From: Azolla pinnata
Taxonomy: Eukaryota > Streptophyta > Polypodiopsida > Salviniales > Salviniaceae
Assembly: GCA_037176905.1 (NCBI GenBank)
Contig: JBBBWG010011391.1
Span: forward strand, 1-20,822
Reading direction: 5' to 3'
DNA length: 20,822 nucleotides
Positions 9,030 through 19,013 of the stretch are shown piece by piece. Numbering within the stretch: position 1 is the first letter of the stretch; each line of letters starts with the position of its first letter. Below the pieces are notes generated by a model, which did not search any database, was not told the DNA's origin, and was given only the letters and a program-made list of their open reading frames with translations. The position numbers and the translations under genes are program-made.

Positions 9030-9536
9030 ATGGTTCCCGCCCGCTCAGACAGACGCCATGGCTACTTCGACGGCGACGAAGCGTCTCCCCCCCGCAGCAG
9101 CATCAGGTCGGACCTCTACTCGCCGGAAGCCCTCGCCATAGCCGGCCACAAGCCCGCAGAGAATCCTCGCCCCCCACCCTTGATCATCTCCGTGCTCTCG
9201 TCTCTCCTGGAGAGGGTCGTGGCCCGGAACGAGAGGCTCTCGCCGCCGCTGCCATCGCCGCCACCGTGCTCGCAGCAGAGATCCGCGGGGGCCTTCTGCG
9301 GGATTAGGGTTCCGAGCATCAGCATCGAGGATTACCTGGAGCGGATCTTCAGGTACGCGCACTGCAGCCCATCGTGCTTCGTGGTGGCCTATGCGTACAT
9401 CGATCGCCTGGTGCGGCAGCAGCCTGAGCTTCGCATCAATTCCCTCAACGTCCATCGCATCCTCATCTCCAGCATCCTTCTCTCTGCAAAGTTCCTGGAC
9501 GACATGTAAGAAGAAACTCCATGGCCATCTCTGCAT

Positions 9537-9576
<40 letters not shown>

Positions 9577-10964
9577 TTCTTCTTCTTCTTCTGATTCTTC
9601 TTCTTCTTCTTCTTCTTCTTCTGATTCTTCTTCTTCTTCTTCTTGATTTCATGAAGATAAGCAAAATGCACCACCGTTCCCTTCTGATGAGCTAATTTCA
9701 AGAGCACTTTCAAACCATGATTTATGTGTTTATAATTATCGTCTTCTTTCTACACATTTCGCATTAGCTGATTGCGGTTTGTAACCAGCATTGAGATGAT
9801 TGGATACACAAACATTACTGTTGGACATTAGATGATTGCATTTTGTAACTAGCACTGAGATGATTGGATGCACAAACATTACTGTTGGACTTGCATTTTG
9901 TAATTAGCATTGAGATGATTGGATGCACAAGCATTACTATTGGACCATTAGATGATTGCAGTTTTCTTAATAGAATGTGATTAATAGATTTCTTAGTCGT
10001 TTTCTTGGTAATTTTCCCTTTGTAATTAGCATTGAGATGATTGCATACACAACCATTAATAATGTCGGGGCATTAGCTGATTGTACGCGTTGATTTATAT
10101 TTTTGAAATTTAGTTTGCATTAGAATGTAATTAATAGATTTGTTAGGGTAAATTTCCCTTGTAATTAGCATTGGGATAATTGGATACACAAATTTTAATG
10201 TTGGGGCATCAGATGATTGTATGCTTTAATTTGTAATTCGTAATCTTAGTGGACGTTAAAATGTAATTAATGGATTTGTTAGGGCAAATTTCCCTTGTAA
10301 TTAGCATTGGGATGATTGGACAACACACAAACTTTAATGTTGGGGCATTAGATGGTTGTATGTTGTAATTTGTAATTTGTAATTTTAGTGGGTCTTAAAA
10401 TGTAATGAATGGATTTGTTAGGGCAAATTTCCCTTGTAATTAGCATTTGAGATGATCAGATACGCAAAAGCTAAATGTTGGGGCGTTAGGTTAGCTAACG
10501 ATCGTATGCATTTATATTCTAAAATTTTAGCAGGCGTTCGAATGTAATAAATAGATTTGTCAGGCGTTTCTCCCCTCGTAATTATCGATCGAGACGATTG
10601 GGATGCACTAAACATTAATGATGTCGCGAGGCATCCGGTTTCACACCTGAGTATGGGGATTTGGGGGTTTGGGGGCTTTTGTCGCAGATATTACGACAAC
10701 GCGTACTACGCGCAGATCGGCGGCATCACGACGCGCGAGATGAACAAGCTGGAGCTCGGCTTCCTCGAGCGCCTCAACTTCCGGCTCCACGTAACAGTGA
10801 GCGTGTTCGAGAGCTACTGTTCACACCTGGAGCGGGAAGTGGCCATGGGCGGTGGCTATCGCCTCGAGCGCACTCTCAAATCTATTTGTGCCCTCGATGG
10901 AGCTCACCACCATCACCAATCGGAGGAGAGCCTGGCTCTCGCCGTCCTTGGAAGCGGCTCGTGA
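9030..10964 (+). CDS. CYCU: P/U-type (PHO80-like) cyclin, two exons
   Basis: Exon 1 is 9030-9505 and exon 2 is 10688-10964 (stop TGA 10962-10964), giving 753 nt and 250 aa. The ATG sits in a strong GCGCCATGG context; a nearby ATG at 9058 is out of frame. The donor is AT|GTAAG at 9506 and the acceptor TCGCAG| at 10687; joining completes an Ile codon within KFLDD-I-YYDN, the conserved middle of the family. Residues 51-68 (LIISVLSSLLERVVARNE) open the cyclin core. YLERIFRYA, then VVAYAYIDRL (about 102-127), and LNVHRILISSILLSAKF form the cyclin box. Exon 2 supplies YYDNAYYAQIGG, REMNKLELGFL and SVFESYCSHLEREV. This SVFESYC...GGGY ending and the His-rich tail resemble the CYCU2/CYCP3 branch, an inference from memory. 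P/U-type cyclins partner CDKA-type kinases and are linked to phosphate, sugar or growth signals, by analogy with yeast Pho80. Confidence 0.93.
9541..9644. repeat. ATC and TTC triplet repeats at the start of the cyclin intron
   Basis: About 12 ATC units (9541-9575) run into TTC units interrupted twice by 'ctgatt' (to about 9644). The array begins about 35 bases after the 5' splice site. Poly-Ile, poly-Met and poly-Lys frames across it are artefacts. Confidence 0.9.
9779..10630. repeat. Intronic tandem array with roughly 139-bp unit
   Basis: The word GTAATTAGCATTGAGATGAT (or near variants) recurs with its G at 9781, 9845, 9900, 10022, 10161, 10297, 10436 and 10578. The spacings are 64, 55, 122, 139, 136, 139 and 142. 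Later units contain 'ttggggcattagatgatt', 'aatgtaattaatgga' and 'ttagggcaaatttccc'. The first two intervals carry only the front part of the unit. The array fills most of the 1182-bp cyclin intron and stops about 55 bp before the acceptor. Confidence 0.9.
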
Positions 10965-11269
10965 GAAGCAAAAAGCCTCTCTCTCGATCCGAGTTTTTAT
11001 GCTTTGAACTCTAAAATCCGATATCATACGATATATATATAGCTTTCGTCGATCTTCGGCTAATCTCGATGGCTGATCCAGTTGCTAATCCGATGTTAGA
11101 TTTGGTTTTGTCTCATTTGGTTCCTTGTCAAACTTGTCGCGGGACGAATCTAGAGTCCTTTACACTGGCCGAATCGGAGCTTCTAATATAGGCAGGCTTT
11201 TTTCTCTCGGCCGAATGTCTCTGCCTAACCCCGCCGACCTGGTTGTGGTCAACTTGTATCCGATGACGA

Positions 11270-11310
<41 letters not shown>

Positions 11311-12974
11311 CTTGCAGATTTGATCATGTGTATGGATCACTCCATGTATATATATAATCAATCTACATTCTCTGGATTTATGGATCTAAGCGTGTTTTCT
11401 AAGTAATTAATCATGGGGCAGCAACTATTAATTAGGATTGATGCAATGCAAATTGCCTTGTCGATTGTAATGTGTTATATTTATAGGAAGTCTACGATTG
11501 TCTCGACTTCGCCATCAGCAACCCATCCAATAATTGAAATCACCGAATCGACCAAACCGAAACCGCCGTACCCATTATGGATGTACCTCCGGAATTTCTT
11601 TGCCAAATTCATGGGGTGGTTTTATGGCGTAATCTTTCCGAATACGTTGTATCAAGAGTACATTGCTGAATTCCAAATCAATTGGTTGTAATCCGGCTGG
11701 ATTAATGGCCTCTCGAGGGATTGGTTTGCTAACAGACAGGCGTCCAATCAGAAGTACAACAATATTCTTTTCCCCAAAATAAAACTCCTTGCATTAGTTA
11801 AAAAAGTTGGTCGCAAAATGGACCTTTTGCATCGATTCAAGCAAGAACATACTGATCAATCGATCGTTCGAAATTATGGGTGTCAACTTGCGATTACAAT
11901 AAAAAAATGTTGGCCACCGTAAAGTAACTAATCGGAGACGATTTTGGGCGTTCATCGATGAATTGTCCCACATATGTAGTAGATACATATATTGACACAG
12001 CTCGATGTCGTTCCGCGACACGTTGACGGTAGCTCACCAAAAAGGCTTTATTTGTCCAAGGGGAAAGTGTTGGGACTTGAGATCGGTTGACTCGGTAGCT
12101 GCATACCACATATTTCTTCTGGCTCGCGGGTGGGGCATGATGGCCATAACATACCTTCTTCGTTTATTCCGTTTGTGTGCTAGCGGACGATGAATGCAGT
12201 TGATGGAGCACTGATGAGATCGGATGCAAAGTTTGATGCTGAGCTCGGCATATCGGTGAGCGAATGATCGTGCAAGTGGAGGCGTTTGCTTGTCTAGAGA
12301 ATTCGGGCTTTCTTCTTCTGCGTGAGAATACTGACGAAAACGCCCTGGAATTCGGGGCCTTTTCGGGGGCATAATTCCTTGTGCAAATATACAGTAAGTA
12401 CTCGGTGGCGAAAGTGCTGGCTGGACCTCTGGGGCCAAAACCATGGCATTCGGTAGTAACGATTTTCTGGTGAAATCTGGCATCTGCTTGCCATCTTTGG
12501 GCAGTGATTATAGTACGATGTTTTCGTACTGTTTCATCAGGTAGAGTCCAACCTTCAAGCAACGCGCATCATCTCAATCAGCTCTAGACCATCTTTGATT
12601 CACACACACACACACAACATTAAAATGGCCATGTGCACACACATAAAAAATGATATAAATGCATAACAATAAGTAATGCGAAGTTTACTGTATCAATTTG
12701 ATTAGACATAGTTTTCACACTCCTAGGATACAATATGAGTCATTTCAAGGAGAATTAAGAAAAATAATCTTATAAAAACTAGCTTTTATTTAAAGGTAGA
12801 AAACATCTTTATTTTTAATCGTATTTAACGAGTAACCATAATAGTTATATAAGCCACTGTCATTGATTTTCTCAACCATTGCATTTTAAGGAAGTGGCGA
12901 CATCATAAAGATTGTATATAGAAATTAGTGAAAATCTATAATTTTAGGTTAATGACAGTTTTATGCAATGATAA
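10965..12974. other. Cyclin 3' flank and cyclin-synaptotagmin intergenic region
   Basis: Contains a run of 13 GAT units at 11272-11310 and a short CA run near 12600. An AATAAA at 11778-11783 is rather far (about 810 bp) to be the cyclin signal. The open frame ending at 11691 has an unrecognised translation (words KPPYPLWMYLRNFF and WFYGVIFPNTLYQEY) preceded by an acceptor-like TTTATAG, and its reverse strand also reads open for 43 codons. The stretch 12000-12560 is more GC-balanced and several minus-strand frames overlap there (149, 132 and 66 codons). No domain is recognisable in any, so none is called as a gene. Confidence 0.5.
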
Positions 12975-13076
12975 CTAAAAAATAAAAAATAAAAAATAAA
13001 AAATAAAAAATAAAAAATAAAAAATAAACAATAAAAATAAAAAATAAAAAATAAACAATAAAAAAAATAAAATAAA
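12975..13076. repeat. AAAAAAT heptanucleotide array
   Basis: About fourteen units of a 7-bp A-rich repeat, with occasional AAACAAT variants, directly upstream of the CATG minisatellite. It is a low-complexity spacer and may be an A-rich retroposon tail, but no element body was identified. Confidence 0.9.
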
Positions 13077-13079
13077 TGG

Positions 13080-13640
13080 ATATAGTCTTGCACACATACA
13101 TGGGCATGGACATGCACACCCCCATACACATACATGGACATGCACATCTGCACATCCACATGCATATGCGCAAGCCACATGCACATCCGCACATCCACGC
13201 ACATGGGTACATGGACATGCACATCCGCATGCATACGCGCCAGCCGCATGGACATGCACATGTGCATGTACATGCGCATGCGTGATGCATGGACATGCAC
13301 GCCCACACCCACATGCAGATGCACACACATGGGGATGCGCATGTGCGCATACGCGCGCATGACACATGGGGATGGATGCACATGTGCGCATACGCACGCA
13401 TGGTACACGGACATGCACATGGGCGCATGCGCACGCATGGTACATGGACATGCACATGGGCGCATACGCACGCATGGTACATGGACATGCACATCCACAC
13501 GTATGATGCATGGTACATGTGCGCATACGCATGCATGATACACGGACATGCACATGGGCGCATACGCATGCATGATGCATGGACATGCACATCCACGCGT
13601 ATGATGCATGGACATGCACATCCACATGCATACATTCAAG
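13080..13640. repeat. CATG/CACATG minisatellite upstream of the synaptotagmin
   Basis: About 560 bp built from words such as ATGGACATGCACATGGGCGC and ATACGCACGCATGGTAC. Parts are locally ordered into a 37-bp unit, for example around 13407-13482. Nearly the whole stretch is CA, TG, CG and TA steps, with perfectly alternating purine/pyrimidine tracts at 13252-13284 and 13335-13361. It has few stop codons in any frame, which explains the long His/Met/Cys-rich frames on both strands (up to 302 codons on the minus strand). These are artefacts. The array ends about 105 bp before the synaptotagmin ATG. Confidence 0.92.
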
Positions 13641-13666
13641 AAGCATGAGTTCGTAGACGCATATCT

Positions 13667-13730
13667 GCCATCGCCATCCGCCGTCGCCTCCGCCATCGCC
13701 ATCGCCATCGCCATCGCCATCGCCTTCGCC
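13667..13730. repeat. GCCATC hexanucleotide repeat in the synaptotagmin leader
   Basis: Imperfect GCCATC/GCCGTC units, most regular at about 13691-13724, end about 15 bp before the start codon. On the + strand they read Ala-Ile repeats in frame with the synaptotagmin. They are probably 5' UTR. Confidence 0.85.
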
Positions 13731-13745
13731 TTTCTTCTTTCTGCC

Positions 13746-16700
13746 ATGGGGTTTCTCAGCTTCCTCTTCGACATCTTCTGCTTCGTCGTCGGGAGCCTCG
13801 GCCTCCTCTTCGGCCTCCTCTTCGGCCTCGTCCTCGGCTACTTCCTGTTCATCTACTGGCGACCTGCGGACGTCAAGGTGCACTCTCCTTGCTCTCTCGC
13901 CCTCTTTGGCTCTCGTCTTCTCCGTATCCAGGTTTATTTTGTCTCTACCTTCCTCCCTCCCTCCGCTTTTCTTTCTGGCGAAACCCTTCCGGAGAGCTGA
14001 GACTGGCCATATCAGAACACTAGCTACATGATCAGTGATATCTTGCGAAGTTCGGGATGAACTGATGGAACCTGCTGATCACCTGATTTGCGCCTCAGAT
14101 TTTCCATAAATATTTCGGATCGTTTTCGAGCAAGCCTCTCTACTCTTGCAATCAGTCTGTGGAATGGTTGTAAGCAACGCCTACGGTGGAAAGATGCTTG
14201 CTAGATGTGAGAAAGAATTAACGTGTCATTGCTTGGCTATCTTTGTGTTCTGAATTCGAATTGTGATGCTTCATTCTAGCTCGAACCCTACTTCAAATTA
14301 TCATCTTTTTTGTGTGCCAGTGTGGCGTTGTTGCCAATCAAGTCTTGGGTAAGTATATTCATGAATTTTGCATGTGGGAAATCTATAGTTCTGTTACGAA
14401 ACAACCAGTGTATTTCCAATAGACATCCCAAAATAGTTAAGGTTGAGAATCCCATAAATTACGTATTTTACGAACAAAAAGCATTTTTTATTAGCATTGA
14501 GCATCTGACTATTTCCTCATGGCTTTAGCAGCTTAAAAGACATCTGGTTTGGATGCTAGAGTGCATGAATTGTGATTGCAATATGTAATAGTTGGAAATC
14601 AGAAGTTGCATGAAAGATGAAATGAATGAGAAAGATACATTTGTAGTTTCAAGGATGTAACAAAGATGTTCAACATACAACCAGAAATTGATCTTGTTCA
14701 TATAATCATATAAACGGGGGGCTGGATAGGAATAGTTTTCCAAGCGTTCGGATATTTTTGGTATTAAGATCTTTTGCTAAGTACAACGGATGATAGAATG
14801 ATTTACTTGTAAGACATTTTGTAGGATATTTTCCCTGATACCAGTTTCTATATATTAATACTCCTGCCCCTTCTTGAGCATATGATGGTTAAATCGTAGA
14901 AAGTGGTGATATGTTAATCCATTTCTTTCATGCATGGTTTTAACTTTGCTAAACACGATGTTAATGAGTCAGGATCCTGTTATAAGGCCTTTGGCTGAAC
15001 TTGATTCGAGGACACTTCAAAACCTGCTTCCAGAGCTCCCACTGTGGGTGAAGAATCCAGATTATGACAGAGTAATTCTCAGTCTGTATCTATTTGTTTT
15101 GATCAACCTTAAATAGAGCTATAATCTTTTACCTACAGGTAGACTGGATGAATAGGCTTATCCACGAATTATGGCCATATATTGACAAGGTCGATATATT
15201 TCTTAACATGTCTTTCCTATTCGTTACATATTTTATTTATCTCTTATTTAGATAATTCCAATTTGTGTTTTCAGGCTGTTTGCAAGATAATCAGGGATAC
15301 TACAAAGCCAATTATTGATTCTTATTGTGAAACATATAGAAAAGTTTCCGTTGAATACGAATGCCTAACACTAGGCACATTACCACCAATGTTGCAAGGT
15401 GGTTAAGTTGAGTGATCTTAATTGCAATCTGTTTAATTTAGCATATAAAACGAGGTTGTGTTTACTTGTCTGAACATGCAGGAATCAAAGCATTTGACAC
15501 CCAAGAATCAGAAATGATGATTGAGCCAGCCCTGAAATGGGCCGGTAATCCAAATATTCTCGTGGTTGTGAAAGCTTTCGGCTTAAAAGCAACAATTCAG
15601 GTTTATTTAAGTTAAAGAAGCTTGTTATTGGTGTTTGTACTACATTGAATAAATGTAAATACCTGTCTGAAACGTGCTCGCTAATCTGATGGCACATGAA
15701 TTTATGGGAGCTTGTCGACTTGCAAGTTTTTGCCATAGCTCGATTGACCTTCAAACCTCTGGTGTCAACCTTTCCATGTTTCTCCAAAATGGTTTTTTCG
15801 TTGATGGAAAAGGTCAGAAATTCATCTTCATTTACTGGTCCTTGATGAGATGAAATGACCTTGACCTTGTAATAATTTCAATGGAGGGTAATAATGCATT
15901 TGTTCATTAACTTGTGTGTAGCAGCCACATATAGACTTTAGCTTGAAGCTTCTTGGAGGAGATCTGATGGCGATTCCTGGGCTATATGGTTTTCTGCAGG
16001 TGTGCATAAATTGTAGTCCTCTAGGCGATTGTCATTTCAATGATTTCTTTGTTACAATGAATCTGAATCAGATGTCTCTACAGGAACTCACCAAGGAAAA
16101 AGTAGCAGGCCTTTATCTTTGGCCCAAAACTCTGGAGGTTGCAATTTTAGATGACTGTAAACTGTAAGTATTTCATACTTCTTACTCCTATATCTGCATT
16201 CGTTGAGAAACTTAATACATGGTTTGTGTTAGGTGACTGTATTGGCAAATTGGGTGCATATGGATTTCTCATTTTACACATGTCATTCTGTATAGACCTA
16301 TCAAGAAACCAGTAGGAATGCTTCGTGTCAAGGTACTCAATGGACGGAATCTCAGGAGGGCAGATTTCATGGGAAAATCTGATCCTTATGTTAGGATCTC
16401 ACTTGGTGAAGGTACTCTCTCAAAGAAGACACAAGTTAAGAAGAATACTTTAAACCCAGATTGGAATGAATCATTCGATCTTGTAGTTCAAGATCAAAAT
16501 TCTCAGGTCCTGGAGTTCCATGCATATGACTGGGAAAAGGCATGGATGCTATCCAATTCCTATATTTTACAGTAATCATGTGATAATATTTCTGACAGTT
16601 TATTTCCGTTATCTGCAGATATCTTCTCATGACTTTCTAGGTATGCAGATAGTACCATTATCAACATTGATGCCTAATGAACCTAAACCTATGACTCTGC

Positions 16701-18900
16701 ACTTGCAAAAGAACATGGATGACAATGATGATTCAAATAAGAAGTCTCGTGGACAAATCAGTGTGGTTGTGCTCTACAGCCCTTTCACTGAACCTGAAGA
16801 AAATCTCGCTGTGGCAGAACAAGGCAAGGAAAACAATGAGGCTGAACATGGAGGAGGTGTATTAGTTATCAATGTACTTAGAGGGCAAGATCTAGAGGGA
16901 AAACATCATACCAATCCATATGCCAAAATAGTTTTCAGAGGTCAAGAATACAAATCAAAGGTAATCCGCTAGCAACCTCAGTTTTTTGAGGTTTTGCATC
17001 TTCACTATGTTTATTTTTATTTGGCAGCCACAGAAGAAAATGCACGACCCAAAATGGCCGGATGGGAGGTTTGAGATCACGTGCAATGAGCCTCCAGCCA
17101 ATGACAAGCTCCTAATTGAGATCATGAGCAAAAGCATGGGAGTTGGATTTCATTGGAAGGTCAGTTGAAATACTTAGTAACGTCTTTGGATTTGACTCGA
17201 CTATAATGCTACACAGGCAGTGTTTCCAAGTTTGTATTTTATTTGACATCCTGTGAGTTCCTGACTCGAGATCTGCCAAAAACGAGCTTTCCACATATAG
17301 GGCCAAAGATCATGTAAATGAATGGGAATGGCCAGTCCCATGTGTGGGTATGATATGGGAGTGTTGAGAATAGGTATTCAATCAGGCCCTCATTATTTTC
17401 ACCAACATGCAATGGATGACTAGACCATGTGGATGAACTTGGCCATTTGGCAACTGCAAGTACCTGACTGTTTCCAAGTGAGGAGAAGCCTGCATGGTTA
17501 TACTAAATAATTCCTGATTGGGGAACGAAACAAATTGAAGAGAATGGTGCAGGGCACGTACATTTATGATTGTGAATCTAACAGCACTGACAATGGAAGA
17601 AAAAGCTGAAAGTAGTGAACCTTGTAGTAGAGATAATTCAAACTGTGCAACTGATCCTTTTGCTGGTACATTTGAGTCACCTAGTGTCTTCTAAGAGTGA
17701 AAGTCAATATGTTAAATCCTTTGGGCCTAAGCAATGAGTTGTCAAGAATGATGAAGATTGAATAATTGGAGTGAAAATAAAGGTTAAAGAATATGAGGGA
17801 AAATGGCCAGGAAAACAAGTAAAAAACGGCCAGAAGCTAATATTCTAGCCTAAACTGTCCCAATTATTCATTTCAGACCAGGGTCAGTCGTTTCCTCATG
17901 TCCATGTAGTCTGTGCTGATTCTTAGATCTTCGTTTACATATGCATATTTTCTCAATATTCCACCCTCCCTTCAACGTATAAGGATCTATTATCTTCCCA
18001 TATGAATCATCAAGGCATCATGAAGGTTATAATTCTTTGTTATGTGTAAGATCATGCATGCCAGTAGTTCACCTATTAGGAGGAGTTGTGGTTAGGGTCT
18101 TGTACAAGATGACTTTAAATATTTGTTTAGAAATAGAGAGAACCCCATGAATGACAAGTCAACACGCACTGGTACATGAATAGGTAGAGAACTTTTACCA
18201 AGTTCTTTTTGCATTCTTACTAGATACATTTGGGACATGCAGATATGTGTCAAAGTGGTGTGACAACTACACCCATTGCTTCCTAGGAGTGGTGATGTCA
18301 CCACTGCCAAGTCATAAGATTGATGTGCATGTTTTCTTTATTAAGACTGGATCTATTATTGCTTGGCAGTGAAGAGACCTTCATCTCGGCTGTCATTTTT
18401 TCTATATTGGATACCCAGATGAGATATTATTGAAGGGTAATTAGTTTAGTTCCAACAAATTGGTTTTTAAGTTAGTCATGATTATGTCCCAAGTTATTTA
18501 AGTTTTTGGAAGCTGGAATAGAAACATTTTCTAGGCACATTGGAAATGTAAACTTTCTGTCGAAATTCGGGGTGTATGATAGTCTGTTAGAAATGCTAAT
18601 ATAGTTTGTCTCCTTTTCTATGTTTTGTCCTAGTCAACAGAGAGTATAAAAGATCTAGTTTAGAGTGATTATTTATCCGCATATGATCTCCCCTTGTAGT
18701 GTAAAGCTGAAAACTGTGGTATGATTTGCTGCAACAGTTTCTAAACTGAATAAGATATTGCTTTAAAATAGGAGATGCTAGGGTATGTCGAGATAAGTCT
18801 GGCAGACGTGGTGAAGAACAGGCGCATGAATGATGAATACATGTTGATTGGTTCAAGAAATGGAAGAATACAGGTTGAATTAGAATGGCTTCTTGGCTAA
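13746..18900 (+). CDS. SYT: Plant synaptotagmin (SMP + two C2 domains), 12 exons
   Basis: Tethering protein of endoplasmic reticulum-plasma membrane contact sites, moving or holding lipids and stabilising the cell edge under stress (known for Arabidopsis SYT1/SYT3). Exons: 13746-13877, 14973-15071, 15139-15189, 15275-15398, 15482-15600, 15711-15812, 15925-15999, 16084-16163, 16296-16539, 16619-16960, 17028-17159 and 18772-18900. They total 1629 nt and 542 aa; Arabidopsis SYT1 has 541. Start ATG lies in TGCCATGGGG and gives the conserved MGF opening. Residues about 10-37 are the membrane anchor (GLVLGYFLFIYW). The SMP domain spans about 65-250 (PLWVKNPDYDRVDW, LTLGTLPP, KWAGNPNI, GGDLMAIPGLY). 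C2A runs from about 267 with acidic candidates D284, D290 (SDPYV), D339, E341 and D347. C2B runs from about 421; it has NPY where C2A has DPY and lacks acidic residues in loop 3, so is probably calcium-independent. Closest to the SYT1-3 group; the exact paralogue is unsure. The intron after exon 9 needs a GC donor. Confidence 0.95.
15919..15924 (+). other. Tandem TAGCAG (NAGNAG) splice acceptor of SYT exon 7
   Basis: Two AG acceptors sit 3 bases apart before exon 7. Using the second gives ...LMEK-PHIDF, as in homologues, and was chosen. Using the first would insert one Gln between Lys and Pro without shifting the frame. Confidence 0.6.
16540..16618 (+). other. Probable GC-AG intron of the synaptotagmin
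   Basis: Family alignment requires the protein to pass from ...YDWEK directly to ISSHDFLGMQ. That places the exon 9 end at AAG (16537-16539) and exon 10 at 16619 after ATCTGCAG. The intron then starts GCATGG rather than GT. No in-frame GT donor lies close by, and reading through meets TAA at 16573-16575. Both flanking exons are in phase 0, which supports the junction. Confidence 0.75.
17160..18771. other. Long last intron of the synaptotagmin (1612 bp)
   Basis: Starts GTCAGT after ...GFHWK and ends AAAATAG before EMLGYVEISL. Apart from short motif-free open frames I see no nested gene, RNA or recognisable transposon inside. Confidence 0.8.
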
Positions 18901-19007
18901 ATCAGATAGCTGGCCTTTTCATCAATAGCAAGGTTATGCTACTTACTCGGTTTGAGCAAAACATCAATGGAAGTTTGCATTGGTTTTGGGTAACCTTCAG
19001 GGTGGTG

Positions 19008-19013
19008 AATAAA
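19008..19013 (+). other. Putative polyadenylation signal of the synaptotagmin
   Basis: AATAAA lies 107 bases after the stop codon, at a normal distance. It is inferred from position only. Confidence 0.5.

Noticed and set aside
8715..9031. Frames with Ser, Arg, Lys or Asp homopolymers
   Set aside because: Translations of the CTT/GAC microsatellite on either strand, with no other protein-like sequence.
9045..9713. 222-codon minus-strand frame
   Set aside because: Antisense to cyclin exon 1 plus the intronic triplet repeat (poly-Met and poly-Lys). The cyclin on the + strand has family motifs and correct splicing.
12944..13883. Minus-strand open frames of 276, 224 and 302 codons
   Set aside because: They read through the CATG minisatellite and the AAAAAAT array. 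All frames are open there because the repeat lacks stop codons, and the translations are His/Met/Cys repeats. The 302-codon frame is also antisense to SYT exon 1.
16540..16598. Alternative exon 10 acceptor at 16598 (CTGACAG)
   Set aside because: It would add 20 bases and shift the frame. The acceptor at 16618 gives the conserved protein.
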